The notes: generated by a model from the sequence alone, not told the origin. Counted from the first letter of the stretch, positions 1-10,211 are shown. The stretch: 35,097 nt of DNA from an uncultured Bacteroidales bacterium (GCA_947305815.1 CAMZEI010000004.1:1-35097), one strand, 5' to 3'. Numbers and translations are program-made.

Positions 1-749
1 TCGAGCAGATGGAGATGCAGTTCTTCATCAAGCCCGGCACCGAGCTGGAATGGTTCGCCAAGTGGAAGGAGCAGCGCATGAAATGGCATGTCAATATCGG
101 CATGGGAGCCGAGAATTACCGCTTCCACGACCATGAGAAGCTTGCCCACTACGCCAATGCAGCTACCGATATCGAGTTTAACTTCCCCTTCGGATTCAAG
201 GAGCTCGAGGGTATACACAGCCGCACTAACTGGGATCTCGGCAACCATCAGAAGTTCTCAGGCAAGAAGATAGAGTACTTCGACCCCGAAGAGGGCGCCG
301 CATACACTCCGTACGTGGTCGAGACCTCCATCGGCGTGGACCGCATGGTGCTCGCAGTGCTCAGCCATTCCTATCATGAGGAGCAGCTGGAGAATGGCGA
401 GACCCGCGTGGTCCTGAGCATACCTCCGGCACTCGCCCCCGTCAAGGCCGCCGTACTGCCTCTTGTAAAGAAGGACGGCCTGCCTGAGCTGGCTCAGAAG
501 ATAATGGACGACCTGAAGTACGATTTCAACTGCCAGTACGAGGAGAAGGACAGCATTGGCAAGCGCTACCGCCGTCAGGATGCTATCGGAACCCCGTTCT
601 GCATCACCGTGGACCACGACTCTCTCGTGGATGGCAAGGTAACCGTACGCGACCGTGACACCATGACCCAGGAGCGCGTCCCTATAGCGGAGCTTAGGGC
701 CCTGATTGATGCCCGCGTCAATATGAACAACCTGCTCCGTAATCTGTAA
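1..749 (+). CDS. glyS: Glycyl-tRNA synthetase (alpha2, class II), C-terminal part; gene continues upstream of window
   Basis: Translation has class II GlyRS core and anticodon-binding domain motifs (EMQFFIKPGTELEWFAKWKEQRMKWH, YTPYVVETSIGVDRMVLAVL, RYRRQDAIGTPFCITVDHDSL). Reading frame is open to the window edge. Confidence 0.95.
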   Translation, partial: EQMEMQFFIKPGTELEWFAKWKEQRMKWHVNIGMGAENYRFHDHEKLAHYANAATDIEFNFPFGFKELEGIHSRTNWDLGNHQKFSGKKIEYFDPEEGAAYTPYVVETSIGVDRMVLAVLSHSYHEEQLENGETRVVLSIPPALAPVKAAVLPLVKKDGLPELAQKIMDDLKYDFNCQYEEKDSIGKRYRRQDAIGTPFCITVDHDSLVDGKVTVRDRDTMTQERVPIAELRALIDARVNMNNLLRNL

Positions 750-1744
750 TGGCTCAGACATTCTCGGAGCTGGGCCGCATAGAGGCTATAAAGCAGCTCT
801 TCGAAGGGACAGGCTATTCCCCCTTCGGAGAGCCGCTTTGGCTTGAAACCGTACAGAAGGACTGCGTAGTCTCCGCCTCCGGCCTCATGCTGGAAGGCAT
901 TGACTTCGATCTGGTATACTTCCCGCTGAAGCATCTTGGACGCAAGGCGGTGCTGAAGGTGACCGGCGAGCTGTATGCCGTGATGGCCAGACCCGCTACG
1001 CTCTCGGTACAGCTGGGAGTGTCCGCTAAATTAGATTTCCCTCAGATACAGGAGCTCTGGAGTGGAATCGTAGCCGCAGCGAAGGAGTATGGATATGCGC
1101 ATCTCAGTCTGGACCTCCAGCCTTCGCGCAACGGCCTCACGATAGCAGTCTCCGCTACCGGCAGCCACGGATCCGAAGTCTCCGCTGCCAGGCCCAAGGC
1201 ACAGTCCAAGGACCTCATATGCGTGTCCGGAGCGCTGGGGGCAGCCTTCCTGGGACTCAGGGTCCTGGAGAGGGAAAAGGCCAACTTCGACGGCGGCTCC
1301 ATGGACCAGAAGGCCCTTGAAAAATATAAGATGCTGGTCGGATCCTATTTAAGGCCCGAAATAAGCCCTGCGCTGCCCGCGCAGCTCGCAGACGCTAAAC
1401 TATATCCATCGTACGGTTATTTCGTCACCAGAGGCCTCGCAGACGCAATTCTGCGCCTTTGCAGGGATTGCTCCCTCGGCGCCAAAGTCTATGCGGACAG
1501 GATTCCCTTCGAGGGAGGCAGTTTCGAGCTGGGGCGCGAGATTGACATCGACCCCGTATCTGCCGCGATGAACGGCGGCGAAGACTACCGCCTGCTCTAT
1601 GTCATCCCCCTGGCGCAGTACGAGGCTTTCCGCACAGATTTCCAGACTTTTGACATAATCGGCCACCTGGCCCTTCCTGAAGCCGGCGCCGTCCTGGTAT
1701 CCCCCGACGGCCTGGAGCACCCTGTCTCAGCGCAAGGCTGGTAG
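749..1744 (+). CDS. ThiL-like (thiamine-monophosphate kinase / AIR-synthase-related) protein with degenerate catalytic motifs
   Basis: 331-aa ORF; ThiL-like blocks LMLEGIDFDLVYFPLKHLGRKA, SKDLICVSGALGAAFLGLRVLEREK, YLRPEISPALPAQLA, MNGGEDYRLLYVI. Start overlaps the glyS stop. Expected GDDAAV, SDxxAMG, GGDT and DISDGL motifs are not visible. Confidence 0.8.
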   Translation: MAQTFSELGRIEAIKQLFEGTGYSPFGEPLWLETVQKDCVVSASGLMLEGIDFDLVYFPLKHLGRKAVLKVTGELYAVMARPATLSVQLGVSAKLDFPQIQELWSGIVAAAKEYGYAHLSLDLQPSRNGLTIAVSATGSHGSEVSAARPKAQSKDLICVSGALGAAFLGLRVLEREKANFDGGSMDQKALEKYKMLVGSYLRPEISPALPAQLADAKLYPSYGYFVTRGLADAILRLCRDCSLGAKVYADRIPFEGGSFELGREIDIDPVSAAMNGGEDYRLLYVIPLAQYEAFRTDFQTFDIIGHLALPEAGAVLVSPDGLEHPVSAQGW

Positions 1745-1780
1745 ATTCCGGGTCGCGCTACGCTTGCCCGGAATGACTAT
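1743..1780 (+). repeat. REP-like palindromic repeat copy R1 (AGATTCCGGGTCGCGCTACGCTTGCCCGGAATGACTAT)
   Basis: Exact 38-nt match to 10141-10178; palindromic arms ATTCCGGG/CCCGGAAT; overlaps the ThiL-like stop codon. Confidence 0.85.
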
Positions 1781-1876
1781 TCGCGCGCGAGCGTTGTGGA
1801 GCAGGGATGTTGCCTTCCGGACCGTGTGTCTTTTACACGGGACGGGAGGCACATTTCTGCGCGTTGGGTGAGCATA

Positions 1877-4800
1877 TTATTTGGTCTGAATTGTGTAGGG
1901 GATGCCGAGACGGTCAAACGCGCCGAAGAGCTCGTAGTCGGTGCCGACCAGGAACTTCTTGCTGACGAAATCGAGCTTGTAGCCCGTAGGCCCGTCCTCC
2001 ATGTGGATGGTAAGCGGCGTCTTCCCCTTGTTCTTCTTGAGAATTGATATGAACTCCGACCGGAATTCCGGTGAGAGCACCTCGGTATTCAGACTGATGG
2101 TTATGCCGGCGAGATGCGACTCTGCGACCGTGCCGAGCAGAGACACTTCCTTAATCTTGAACGAATACTCCGTGCTGGGCTTGCCGTCCCTGCCGGCTCC
2201 GAAGCGAGGGGAGATTTCACCCTGGATGAACAGCTGGTCGTGCAACTTCAGCACAGGCCTCCACGCATCATAGTCGCGCCCGAAGAGCACCAGCTCATAG
2301 TTGCCTCCGAAGTCCTCGAGGGTCAGTTTCGCTCCCTGCTTGCCAGCCTTGGTTACCAGAGTCTTCTCCTCCGTCACTATGCCGGCTATTCTCGCCGGAA
2401 TCGTCGCCTTGCGTGCGGCGCAGTCGTCAATGGTATCCTGCAACTTGTCCAGACTGCAGGTCGTAAAGTGCTCAATCTCAAATGCGTATTTGTCCAGCGG
2501 GTGCGAGGACAGGTACATGCCTACCAGTTCCTTCTCCTGCTTGAGCAGCTCGAGGGTGTTCTCCTCGTGCGGAGCAGCGGGTATTGCCGGCCTGTGCGGC
2601 TTCATCTCCTCGACCTCTCCGAACAGGGAAGTAGCGCTGTTGACCTGGTCGTTGCTGTAGAGCTCGCCGTAATGTACCAGTTCGTCGAGGAAGACGCTCC
2701 CGGTCTCGCAAGGCAGCAGGTACTGGCTTCGCTTGTATCCGAATGAATCCAGCGCTCCTGCAAGCAACAGGGACTCGAGGGCTTTGCGGTTCACCACACC
2801 GGCCATCCTTTCGATGAAATCGTACGGATCGGCGAAGACTCCGCCCTTCTCCCTCTCAGCAAGTATCGCCGTCACGATATTGTCGCCGAATCCTTTGATG
2901 CCGCCCAGTCCGAAGCGTATGTTGCCGTCGTGATTGACCGTGAAATGCGCATCGGATTCGTTGATATCGGGGGTCAGGACCTTGATGCCGTTCTTGCGGC
3001 AGTCAGCCATTATCTCCTTGAGCTCTTCCATGTTGGAGAGGTTCTGGCTTAGGTTGGCGGCCTGGAACTCTGCCGGATAGTGGGCCTTGAGCCAGGCGGT
3101 CTGGTAGCTTACCCAGGCATAACAGGTGGCGTGGGACTTGTTGAACGCGTATTCTGCGAAAGCCCTCCAGTCCTTCCAAATCTTCTCAAGCGTAGCCTGT
3201 GGATGCCCGTGGGAGAGTCCTCCGGCCATGAAATCCTTCTGCAGGCTCTCCAGCACATCCAGCTTCTTCTTACCCATGGCCTTACGGAGCTTGTCAGCCT
3301 TGCCCTTGGAGAAGCCTGCAATCTTCTGCGATATGAGCATGACCTGCTCCTGATAGACCGTAACCCCGTAAGTCTCCTCGAGATACTGCTTCATATCCGG
3401 GAGGTCGTAGGTGATGGGCTCCTCGCCCCTCTTGCGCGCAACGAACTGCGGGATGTATTCCATAGGTCCCGGACGGTACAGGGCATTCATTGCAATGAGG
3501 TCCTCAAACCTCTGCGGATGCAGCTTCTGGAGCCATTCTTTCATACCGCCGGACTCGAACTGGAACACGCTCTTGGTGTCTCCGCGGCTGTACAGCTCAT
3601 AGACGGCAGGGTCTGCTATATCAATCTTCTCAATGTCGATATCCTTCCCGTAACGCTTCTTGATAAGCGCCAGGCACTCCTTGATGATGCTGAGTGTCCT
3701 CAGGCCCAGGAAGTCCATCTTGAGCATGCCTACGTCTTCAATCTGGGAGCCCTCGAACTGGGATACCCACACATCCTGTCCGGTAGACTTATCGGTTGCT
3801 ATGGATATTGGTATATAGTCCGTAAGGTTGCCTCGCCCGATAATCATGGCGCAGGCGTGTATGCCGGTCTGGCGTATGCTTCCCTCAAGCTTCACTGCGT
3901 ATTTGAGCACTTCCCTGACCAGCGAATCGCCGTTCTCGTATTCGGCCTTGAGCTCCGGCAGGTAGCGGACGCAGTTCTTGAGGGTGGGCTTGAACATCTT
4001 CTTCTCTCCCTTCTCATCGCGGGCCTCGAAAGGACGGTCCGGAATCATCTTGGTGAGACGGTTGGATTCGGCGATGGACAGCTGACTTATGCGCGCTACG
4101 TCCTTTACGGCCAGTTTGGCGGCCATGGTGCCGAAAGTAATCACATGGGAGATATGGTCCACCCCGTAGTGCTCCTGCACGTACTGAATCACGCGATAGC
4201 GGCCGTCATCGTCGAAATCCACGTCTATATCAGGCATGGAGATACGCTCGGGGTTGAGGAAACGCTCGAACAGCAGGTCGTACTTGATGGGGTCCAGATT
4301 GGTTATCCCGAGGCAGTATGATACCACGCTGCCTGCGGCCGAGCCTCGGCCGGGCCCCACTGATATACCCTCCCTGCGGGCCTCTGCTATGAAGTCCTGG
4401 ACTATAAGGAAGTAGTCCGGGAAGCCCATGCGGGAGATGGTCTTGAGCTCGAAATCCATGCGCTCGCGCAGCTCCGGAGTAAACTCGGGATATCGCTGCG
4501 CGGCACCCTGCCATGCCAGATGGCAGAGGTAGGCTACCGAACGGTTGAATTCCTCACCTCTCTCGATGCCGTCTTCGCCCGTACGGCCTTCGTCAATTAT
4601 ATCCTTATATTTCTCAAGATAGGAGTCAATGTCCGCAAGGAAGGCAGGGTCTATGTTGAATTTTGGCAGCACATGCCCTTTGTCCAGCTCGTAGGGCTTC
4701 ACCTTCCCGAGTATCTCCACCGTGTTGGCGAGAGCCTCCAGATGCCCCGGGAACAGGGCCATCATCTCGTCTTCGCTCTTGAGATACTCCTGCTGGGTGT

Positions 4801-5539
4801 AGCGCAGACGCTTGGGGTCGGCCAAATAGGTGTTGGTATTGATGCAGATGAGTCTGTCATGGACCGGACCGTCCTCCGCGCGCACGAAATGTACGTCGTT
4901 GGTGGCCACCACCTTGATATGGTACTGCTCTGCGAGGCGGAAGATTTCCGCGGTGTATTCCTTCTGCTGCTCGTACAGCGTCGGCTCCATCCCGGGGACC
5001 TGGGTGCGGTGGAGCATCACCTCCATGTAATAGTCATCCCCGAACACGCGGCGATGCCACTGTATGCAGTCATCTACGGCCTTGTGATCGCCGGCAAGTA
5101 TGGCTCTCGGCAGCTCACCGGCCATGCACGCCGAGCAGCAGATAAGGTCCTCATGGTAGCGCTCAATTACCTCGTGGCTTACCCGCGGCTTGTAGTAGAA
5201 GCCCTCGATGAAGCCGGTTGAGACTATCTTCATGAGGTTGCGGTAGCCGTTCTCGTTCTTGGCGAGCAGGATGAGGTGGAAGTACTTGTCGTGGTCCTTG
5301 TCGTGGAGACGGTGGTCGTAATGGCGGGTCACATAGACTTCGCAGCCTATAATCGGCTTGACTCCGGGATGCTTTTTCGCAACCGTGTAGAACTCCTTGA
5401 CGCCGTACATGTTGCCGTGGTCGGTGATGGCAAGGCCGGGCATGCCCAGCTCTTCGGCGCGGCAGAAAAGGTCCTCTATATTGGAGAGACCGTCAAGTAT
5501 CGAGTACTGTGTATGGACGTGAAGGTGTACGAACGACAT
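1877..5539 (-). CDS. dnaE: DNA polymerase III subunit alpha
   Basis: PHP domain start MSFVHLHVHTQYSILDGLSN; polymerase motifs GPGRGSAAGSVVSYCLGIT, PDIDVDFDDDGR. ORF track extends to 5599, but the upstream 20 codons include a terminator hairpin, so ATG at 5539 is preferred. Confidence 0.96.
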   Translation of the reverse strand: MSFVHLHVHTQYSILDGLSNIEDLFCRAEELGMPGLAITDHGNMYGVKEFYTVAKKHPGVKPIIGCEVYVTRHYDHRLHDKDHDKYFHLILLAKNENGYRNLMKIVSTGFIEGFYYKPRVSHEVIERYHEDLICCSACMAGELPRAILAGDHKAVDDCIQWHRRVFGDDYYMEVMLHRTQVPGMEPTLYEQQKEYTAEIFRLAEQYHIKVVATNDVHFVRAEDGPVHDRLICINTNTYLADPKRLRYTQQEYLKSEDEMMALFPGHLEALANTVEILGKVKPYELDKGHVLPKFNIDPAFLADIDSYLEKYKDIIDEGRTGEDGIERGEEFNRSVAYLCHLAWQGAAQRYPEFTPELRERMDFELKTISRMGFPDYFLIVQDFIAEARREGISVGPGRGSAAGSVVSYCLGITNLDPIKYDLLFERFLNPERISMPDIDVDFDDDGRYRVIQYVQEHYGVDHISHVITFGTMAAKLAVKDVARISQLSIAESNRLTKMIPDRPFEARDEKGEKKMFKPTLKNCVRYLPELKAEYENGDSLVREVLKYAVKLEGSIRQTGIHACAMIIGRGNLTDYIPISIATDKSTGQDVWVSQFEGSQIEDVGMLKMDFLGLRTLSIIKECLALIKKRYGKDIDIEKIDIADPAVYELYSRGDTKSVFQFESGGMKEWLQKLHPQRFEDLIAMNALYRPGPMEYIPQFVARKRGEEPITYDLPDMKQYLEETYGVTVYQEQVMLISQKIAGFSKGKADKLRKAMGKKKLDVLESLQKDFMAGGLSHGHPQATLEKIWKDWRAFAEYAFNKSHATCYAWVSYQTAWLKAHYPAEFQAANLSQNLSNMEELKEIMADCRKNGIKVLTPDINESDAHFTVNHDGNIRFGLGGIKGFGDNIVTAILAEREKGGVFADPYDFIERMAGVVNRKALESLLLAGALDSFGYKRSQYLLPCETGSVFLDELVHYGELYSNDQVNSATSLFGEVEEMKPHRPAIPAAPHEENTLELLKQEKELVGMYLSSHPLDKYAFEIEHFTTCSLDKLQDTIDDCAARKATIPARIAGIVTEEKTLVTKAGKQGAKLTLEDFGGNYELVLFGRDYDAWRPVLKLHDQLFIQGEISPRFGAGRDGKPSTEYSFKIKEVSLLGTVAESHLAGITISLNTEVLSPEFRSEFISILKKNKGKTPLTIHMEDGPTGYKLDFVSKKFLVGTDYELFGAFDRLGIPYTIQTK

Positions 5540-5551
5540 AGGTAACAAAGA

Positions 5552-5583
5552 TAAAAAAAGGCCGCGAGATTTCGCGGCCCTTT
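5552..5583 (-). terminator. Rho-independent terminator downstream of secDF
   Basis: Minus strand GGCCGCGA-AATC-TCGCGGCC followed by TTTTTTT. Confidence 0.85.
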
Positions 5584-5602
5584 CTACGGAAGTTTTCAAA
5601 AA

Positions 5603-8600
5603 TTACTTCGCGCTCTTCTTGGTCGAATCGTACATGACAGGAGTACCAATCATGATGGAAGCATAGGTACCGATGAGGATACCGACGCAGAGAGCGACCG
5701 ACAGACCTCTGATGCTCTCGCCGCCGAAGATTGCGATTGCGATCATCGGGAGGAGGGTGGATACGGATGTGTTGACCGTACGGGTGAGGGTTGCGTTGAG
5801 CGAAGTGTTGACCGTCTCGGCGAAGTCTGCATTGGGATGCAGGAGCTTGTTCTCACGGATTCGGTCGAAGATAACCACGTTGTCGTTGATTGCGTAACCT
5901 ATAATAGTAAGGATAGCCGCAATGAAGGTCTGGTCCACGTCGAGGTTGAACGGCAGTATGCCGGTGAACAGGGAGAAGAAACCAATAACGATGATTGCGG
6001 TATGCGCAAGCGAGACGACGCCGCCAAGTCCCCAGGTCCAGCCCTTGAAACGGAAGGCGATGTAGGCGAAGATTACGAGCAGCGCGAGAATCACGGAGAT
6101 GATTGCGTTGCGGCGTATGTCGCTGGCTATCGAAGCTCCAACCTTGTCGGAGGAGATGATACCGTTGGGGTTGTCGAGAGTGGAGGTGAAGTCTGCGAGG
6201 GTGGTGCCTTCGGAGAAGTAACCCTTGAGGGACTCGTAGAGCATGCCTTCGATCTCGGCATCCACATCGGAGGACTCGTCGCGGTACTTGTAGGAAGTCG
6301 TGATCTTCATCTGGCTGTCACCACCGAACTGCTTGACCTCGACAGAAGACTCGGGATCTGCAGCGTTGAAAGTATCGCTGACAGATGCACGCACCTGCTC
6401 TGCAGTGACGGGCTGGTCAAAGCGCACCACATAGGTACGGCCGCCGGTGAAATCGACACCGTAGGTGAATCCCTTGAAGGAGATGGAGCCTATTGCGATG
6501 AGGATGAGAGCGCCGGAGATGATGTAGGAGTATTTGCGCGCGCCGAGGAAGTTGATGTGGGTGTTCTTGAGGAAGCCGGCAGTGAGCTTGCTCTCGAAGC
6601 TTATGTTCTTGCCCTTTGCAATCCTGGCCTCGAATACGAGACGGGTGACGAAGATTGCGGTGAGCATGGAGGTGATGATACCGATGATGAGGGTGGTTGC
6701 GAAGCCCTTGATGGGGCCGGAACCGAAGAAGAACAGCACCAGACCGGTGAGCAGGGTGGTCACCTGACCGTCGATAATGGCGGAGTAAGCGTTGCGGTAA
6801 CCGTCTGCGACAGCCTTACCGAGGCCCTTACCGGACTTGAGCTCTTCCTTGATGCGCTCATAGATGATAACGTTGGCGTCCACTGCCATACCGAGGGTCA
6901 GGACGAGACCTGCGATACCGGGCAGGGTCAGGACGGCACCGAACGAAGCGAGGGTACCGAAGAGGAGCACCACGTTGGTAAGCAGAGCGAAGTCAGCAGC
7001 GATACCTGCGCCGCGATAGAAGAACACCATGTACAGGAGTACGAGGATGAAAGCTATTACGAACGAAAGGAGACCGTCGTGGATGGACTTGGCACCGAGG
7101 GAAGGACCTACGACCTGCTCCTGGACGATAGTTGCGGGAGCGGGAAGTTTACCGGACTTGAGGACGTTGGTAAGGTCTGTTGCTTCCTCCACGGTGAAGT
7201 TGCCGGAAATCTCGGAGTTGCCGCCGGTGATCTCGCTGTTGACGACGGGATAGCTGTAGACGGTACCGTCGAGCACGATGGCTATCTGGCGGCCGATGTT
7301 GTCCTTGGTGAGGCGGGCCCAGATATTGGCGCCCTCAGCGTTCATGGACATAGAGACGGTGGGGTTGCCGCTGCCGCGACGGTTGTCATAGGACACGCGG
7401 GCGTCGGTCACGACACCGCCGTCGAGGGGAGCCTTGCCGTCACGGGCGGAGGCCCTGATAGCGATGAGCTCGTAATAGTTGCCACCCTTGATAAGCTCGG
7501 TGGGCTTCACGGACCACATCCAGACGAAGTCGGCGGGGAAGAGTGCCGCAATCTGGGGGTTCTGGAGCATGCGCTCTACGACGGGCATGTCGGGGGCGCT
7601 CACATAACCGAGGCATGCGCTGCCCCTGGCCTGTGAGAGGTTGAGGACTGCGAAGAGGGGATTTGCCTTACGGAAAGCCTCGAAGTCAGCGTTGTCGGCT
7701 GCTGCCTGCTGCTCGAGCTCTTCGGCGAGCACGTCCTTCTCAGCCTCCTCGGCCTTGGCGGCTGCGGGAGCCACGTTCTCAGCTTCGAGCTCGGCGAGGA
7801 TGTTGTTGGCCTCAACGAGGAAAGGATAGATCTCCGAATACTCGTAGGTTGTCCAGAACTCGAGGGATGCGGTACCCTGCAGGAGGTTACGCACACGCTC
7901 AGGCTCCTTGACACCGGGGAGCTCGACGAGGATACGGCCGGTGTTGCCTATCTTCTGGATGGAAGGGGAGGTCACGCCGAAACGGTCGATACGGTTGCGC
8001 AGAACGTTGAATGAGTTGGCTATTGCACTCTCGGCCTCTTCCTTGAGGACGGAGACTACCTGGTCGTCAGTGGACTCGGGTTTCACCTTGTCGCGCATGT
8101 CGTAGGTACCGAACACGCTGGAGAGCCTCTCGCCGCCGCTCACCTCGCTCCATGCCTGTGCGAAGAGGGTGATGAGGTCGGACTGGGAGCCGATGCTGCG
8201 CTCCTTGGTAAGCGCGAGGGCCTGCTGGAAACGGGGATCGGATGCGTTGTCGCTGGCGAGAACCTTGAGGAGGTCTTCGAGCTGGACCTGGAGCATGACG
8301 TTCATGCCGCCCTTGAGGTCAAGACCGAGGTTGATCTCCTTGGCTTTGACATCCTTGAAAGTATAACCGAAATAAACCTTTTCGGAAGAGATGGAGTCGG
8401 TGTACCTCTTGGTGACATCCTTCTTGAGCGAATCGAGGTAGAAAGCCCTGTTCTCTTCGGAAATTGCTTCGAATGCGGCGCTCTCCTGGAATGCTGCAGC
8501 GGCGGCTTCGGCCTTGTTCTCGGCGCGCTTCTCGATAATCGAGGTCACGGCGGTGAAGGAAAGCTGCCAGAGGCAGGCAATTACGAGGATGATTGCCACG

Positions 8601-8626
8601 AATCTGATTGCACCTTTGCTTTGCAT
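5603..8626 (-). CDS. secDF: Protein translocase subunit SecDF (fused SecD-SecF)
   Basis: LGLDLKGGMNVMLQV, GMAVDANVIIYERIKEEL (SecD), GVDFTGGRTYVVRF, TIIGYAINDNVVIFDRIREN (SecF). Confidence 0.96.
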   Translation of the reverse strand: MQSKGAIRFVAIILVIACLWQLSFTAVTSIIEKRAENKAEAAAAAFQESAAFEAISEENRAFYLDSLKKDVTKRYTDSISSEKVYFGYTFKDVKAKEINLGLDLKGGMNVMLQVQLEDLLKVLASDNASDPRFQQALALTKERSIGSQSDLITLFAQAWSEVSGGERLSSVFGTYDMRDKVKPESTDDQVVSVLKEEAESAIANSFNVLRNRIDRFGVTSPSIQKIGNTGRILVELPGVKEPERVRNLLQGTASLEFWTTYEYSEIYPFLVEANNILAELEAENVAPAAAKAEEAEKDVLAEELEQQAAADNADFEAFRKANPLFAVLNLSQARGSACLGYVSAPDMPVVERMLQNPQIAALFPADFVWMWSVKPTELIKGGNYYELIAIRASARDGKAPLDGGVVTDARVSYDNRRGSGNPTVSMSMNAEGANIWARLTKDNIGRQIAIVLDGTVYSYPVVNSEITGGNSEISGNFTVEEATDLTNVLKSGKLPAPATIVQEQVVGPSLGAKSIHDGLLSFVIAFILVLLYMVFFYRGAGIAADFALLTNVVLLFGTLASFGAVLTLPGIAGLVLTLGMAVDANVIIYERIKEELKSGKGLGKAVADGYRNAYSAIIDGQVTTLLTGLVLFFFGSGPIKGFATTLIIGIITSMLTAIFVTRLVFEARIAKGKNISFESKLTAGFLKNTHINFLGARKYSYIISGALILIAIGSISFKGFTYGVDFTGGRTYVVRFDQPVTAEQVRASVSDTFNAADPESSVEVKQFGGDSQMKITTSYKYRDESSDVDAEIEGMLYESLKGYFSEGTTLADFTSTLDNPNGIISSDKVGASIASDIRRNAIISVILALLVIFAYIAFRFKGWTWGLGGVVSLAHTAIIVIGFFSLFTGILPFNLDVDQTFIAAILTIIGYAINDNVVIFDRIRENKLLHPNADFAETVNTSLNATLTRTVNTSVSTLLPMIAIAIFGGESIRGLSVALCVGILIGTYASIMIGTPVMYDSTKKSAK

Positions 8627-8663
8627 AATTATCGCTTGTTTTAAATATTGTCGTAAATAGCTC

Positions 8664-8671
8664 GCAAAGTT
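8664..8671 (-). promoter_or_regulatory. Bacteroidota-type -7 box (TAACTTTG) for secDF
   Basis: TAnnTTTG match 38 bp upstream of the secDF start. Confidence 0.55.
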
Positions 8672-8716
8672 AGCATTTTTTTCAATATATTTGTAAGAAA
8701 CAAAGCTCTTTTGCGT

Positions 8717-9187
8717 ATGTGGTGGATTATTGCAACACTCATTGTGCTCGGAGTTCTATGCCTTGTGGCTGAGCTCCTGCTGATACCCGGAGTGGGTATC
8801 GCCGGCTTCCTCGGGGTGGCCTCTCTGGTGGCCTCGTGCTGGTACGGATATGCCTTCATGGGTCCTGCCGTCGGTACAACGGTAACCATAATCAACGTAG
8901 CCCTTGTGGTCATCGCGGTAGTGGTCGCCCTGCGTTCCAAGACCTGGAAGAAGTTCGAGCTCAGCGACGAGATACGCTCCCATGTCGAAGACAAGTCCTC
9001 TGCGGTCGCCATCGGCAGCAAGGGAGAGACGGTGACCCGCCTTGCCCCCATGGGTACGGCGAAATTCGGTGAAGTGACCCTCGAAGTCAAGTCCGCCGAC
9101 AATCATATGATCGACCCCAAGACAGCCGTCGAAGCCGTCGGAAGGGAGGATGGTAAAATACTTGTAAAACCTTTAATTTCAGAATAA
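8717..9187 (+). CDS. NfeD family membrane protein
   Basis: Short TM protein ([37 protein letters not shown]) with C-terminal OB-like region ([27 protein letters not shown]); immediately upstream of the flotillin gene. ATG at 8717 preferred over TTG at 8711. Confidence 0.88.
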   Translation: MWWIIATLIVLGVLCLVAELLLIPGVGIAGFLGVASLVASCWYGYAFMGPAVGTTVTIINVALVVIAVVVALRSKTWKKFELSDEIRSHVEDKSSAVAIGSKGETVTRLAPMGTAKFGEVTLEVKSADNHMIDPKTAVEAVGREDGKILVKPLISE

Positions 9188-9188
9188 T

Positions 9189-10136
9189 ATGACAGGTCTT
9201 CTCATTTGGATTGCGATTGTTGTAGTAGGACTCATCATAGTCCTTTGGTTCTTCCCGGTTGCACTTTGGTTCCAGGCCCTGCTGTCCGGAGTGCATATCT
9301 CGCTGCTGCAGCTTGTGCTGATGAGGTGGAGGGGAGTCAATCCCAAAACCATAGTGATGGCGATGATCACCGGCACCAAGGCCGGCCTGACCCTCAAGGC
9401 CAACGAGCTGGAGGCTCACTATCTTGCCAAGGGTAATGTCCCCAAGGTGATAATGGCGCTTATCTCAGCCAACAAGGCTAACATCAACCTCGATTTCAAG
9501 ATGGCTGCGGCTATAGATCTTGCCGGACGTGACGTGCTCGAGGCCGTGCAGATGTCAGTTAACCCCAAGGTCATCAACACCCCGCCCGTCACAGCTGTTG
9601 CTAAGGACGGTATCCAGCTGATAGCCAAAGCCCGCGTGACCGTGCGCGCCAATATCAAGCAGCTCGTCGGAGGTGCTGGAGAGGAGACGGTGCTTGCCCG
9701 TGTAGGTGAGGGTATAGTCTCGTCCATCGGATCCTCGGAGAGCCACAAGCAGGTGCTCGAGAATCCCGACACCATCTCCAAGATAGTGCTTGGCAAGGGT
9801 CTTGACACCGGTACCGCTTTCGAGATTCTCTCCATCGACATCGCTGACATAGACGTGGGTAAGAACATCGGTGCCGTGCTCCAGATGGATCAGGCTGAGG
9901 CTGACAAGAACATAGCCCAGGCCCGTGCAGAGGAGCGCCGCGCAATGGCTGTCGCTCTCGAGCAGGAGAACAAGGCGAAGGCTCAGGACGCCCGCGCGAA
10001 GGTCATCGAGGCTGAGGCTCAGGTGCCTCTCGCCATGGCGGAAGCCTTCCGCAGCGGCAATCTCGGCATCATGGACTACTATAGGATGAAAAACATCCAG
10101 GCCGATACCGAGATGCGGGAGAAGATCGCTAAATAG
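9189..10136 (+). CDS. floA: Flotillin-like protein FloA (SPFH domain)
   Basis: [81 protein letters not shown], long Ala/Glu-rich coiled coil. Confidence 0.96.
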   Translation: MTGLLIWIAIVVVGLIIVLWFFPVALWFQALLSGVHISLLQLVLMRWRGVNPKTIVMAMITGTKAGLTLKANELEAHYLAKGNVPKVIMALISANKANINLDFKMAAAIDLAGRDVLEAVQMSVNPKVINTPPVTAVAKDGIQLIAKARVTVRANIKQLVGGAGEETVLARVGEGIVSSIGSSESHKQVLENPDTISKIVLGKGLDTGTAFEILSIDIADIDVGKNIGAVLQMDQAEADKNIAQARAEERRAMAVALEQENKAKAQDARAKVIEAEAQVPLAMAEAFRSGNLGIMDYYRMKNIQADTEMREKIAK

Positions 10137-10140
10137 GAGG

Positions 10141-10178
10141 AGATTCCGGGTCGCGCTACGCTTGCCCGGAATGACTAT
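10141..10178 (+). repeat. REP-like palindromic repeat copy R2
   Basis: Exact 38-nt copy of 1743-1780, 4 nt after the floA stop. Confidence 0.85.
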
Positions 10179-10183
10179 AAAAG

Positions 10184-10210
10184 AAAAGGCTCGGTCAAAC
10201 CGAGCCTTTT
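10184..10210. terminator. Bidirectional rho-independent terminator between convergent floA and malQ
   Basis: Perfect hairpin AAAAGGCTCGG-TCAAA-CCGAGCCTTTT with A/T tracts both sides. Confidence 0.9.
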
Positions 10211-10211
10211 C

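Noticed and set aside
3080-4321. 413-aa plus-strand ORF opposite dnaE
   Set aside because: Antisense shadow ORF within a clearly functional dnaE.
5540-5599. ORF-track N-terminal extension of dnaE (MKTSVERAAKSRGLFLSLLP)
   Set aside because: Encoded by the secDF terminator hairpin and spacer; the conserved PHP start is MSFVHLHVHTQYS at 5539.
5837-7636. 599-aa plus-strand ORF opposite secDF
   Set aside because: Low-complexity Gly/Glu/Asp/Val-rich translation with no recognisable domain; fully antisense to a confident secDF gene. Stop-free antisense frames are expected with strongly biased codon usage.
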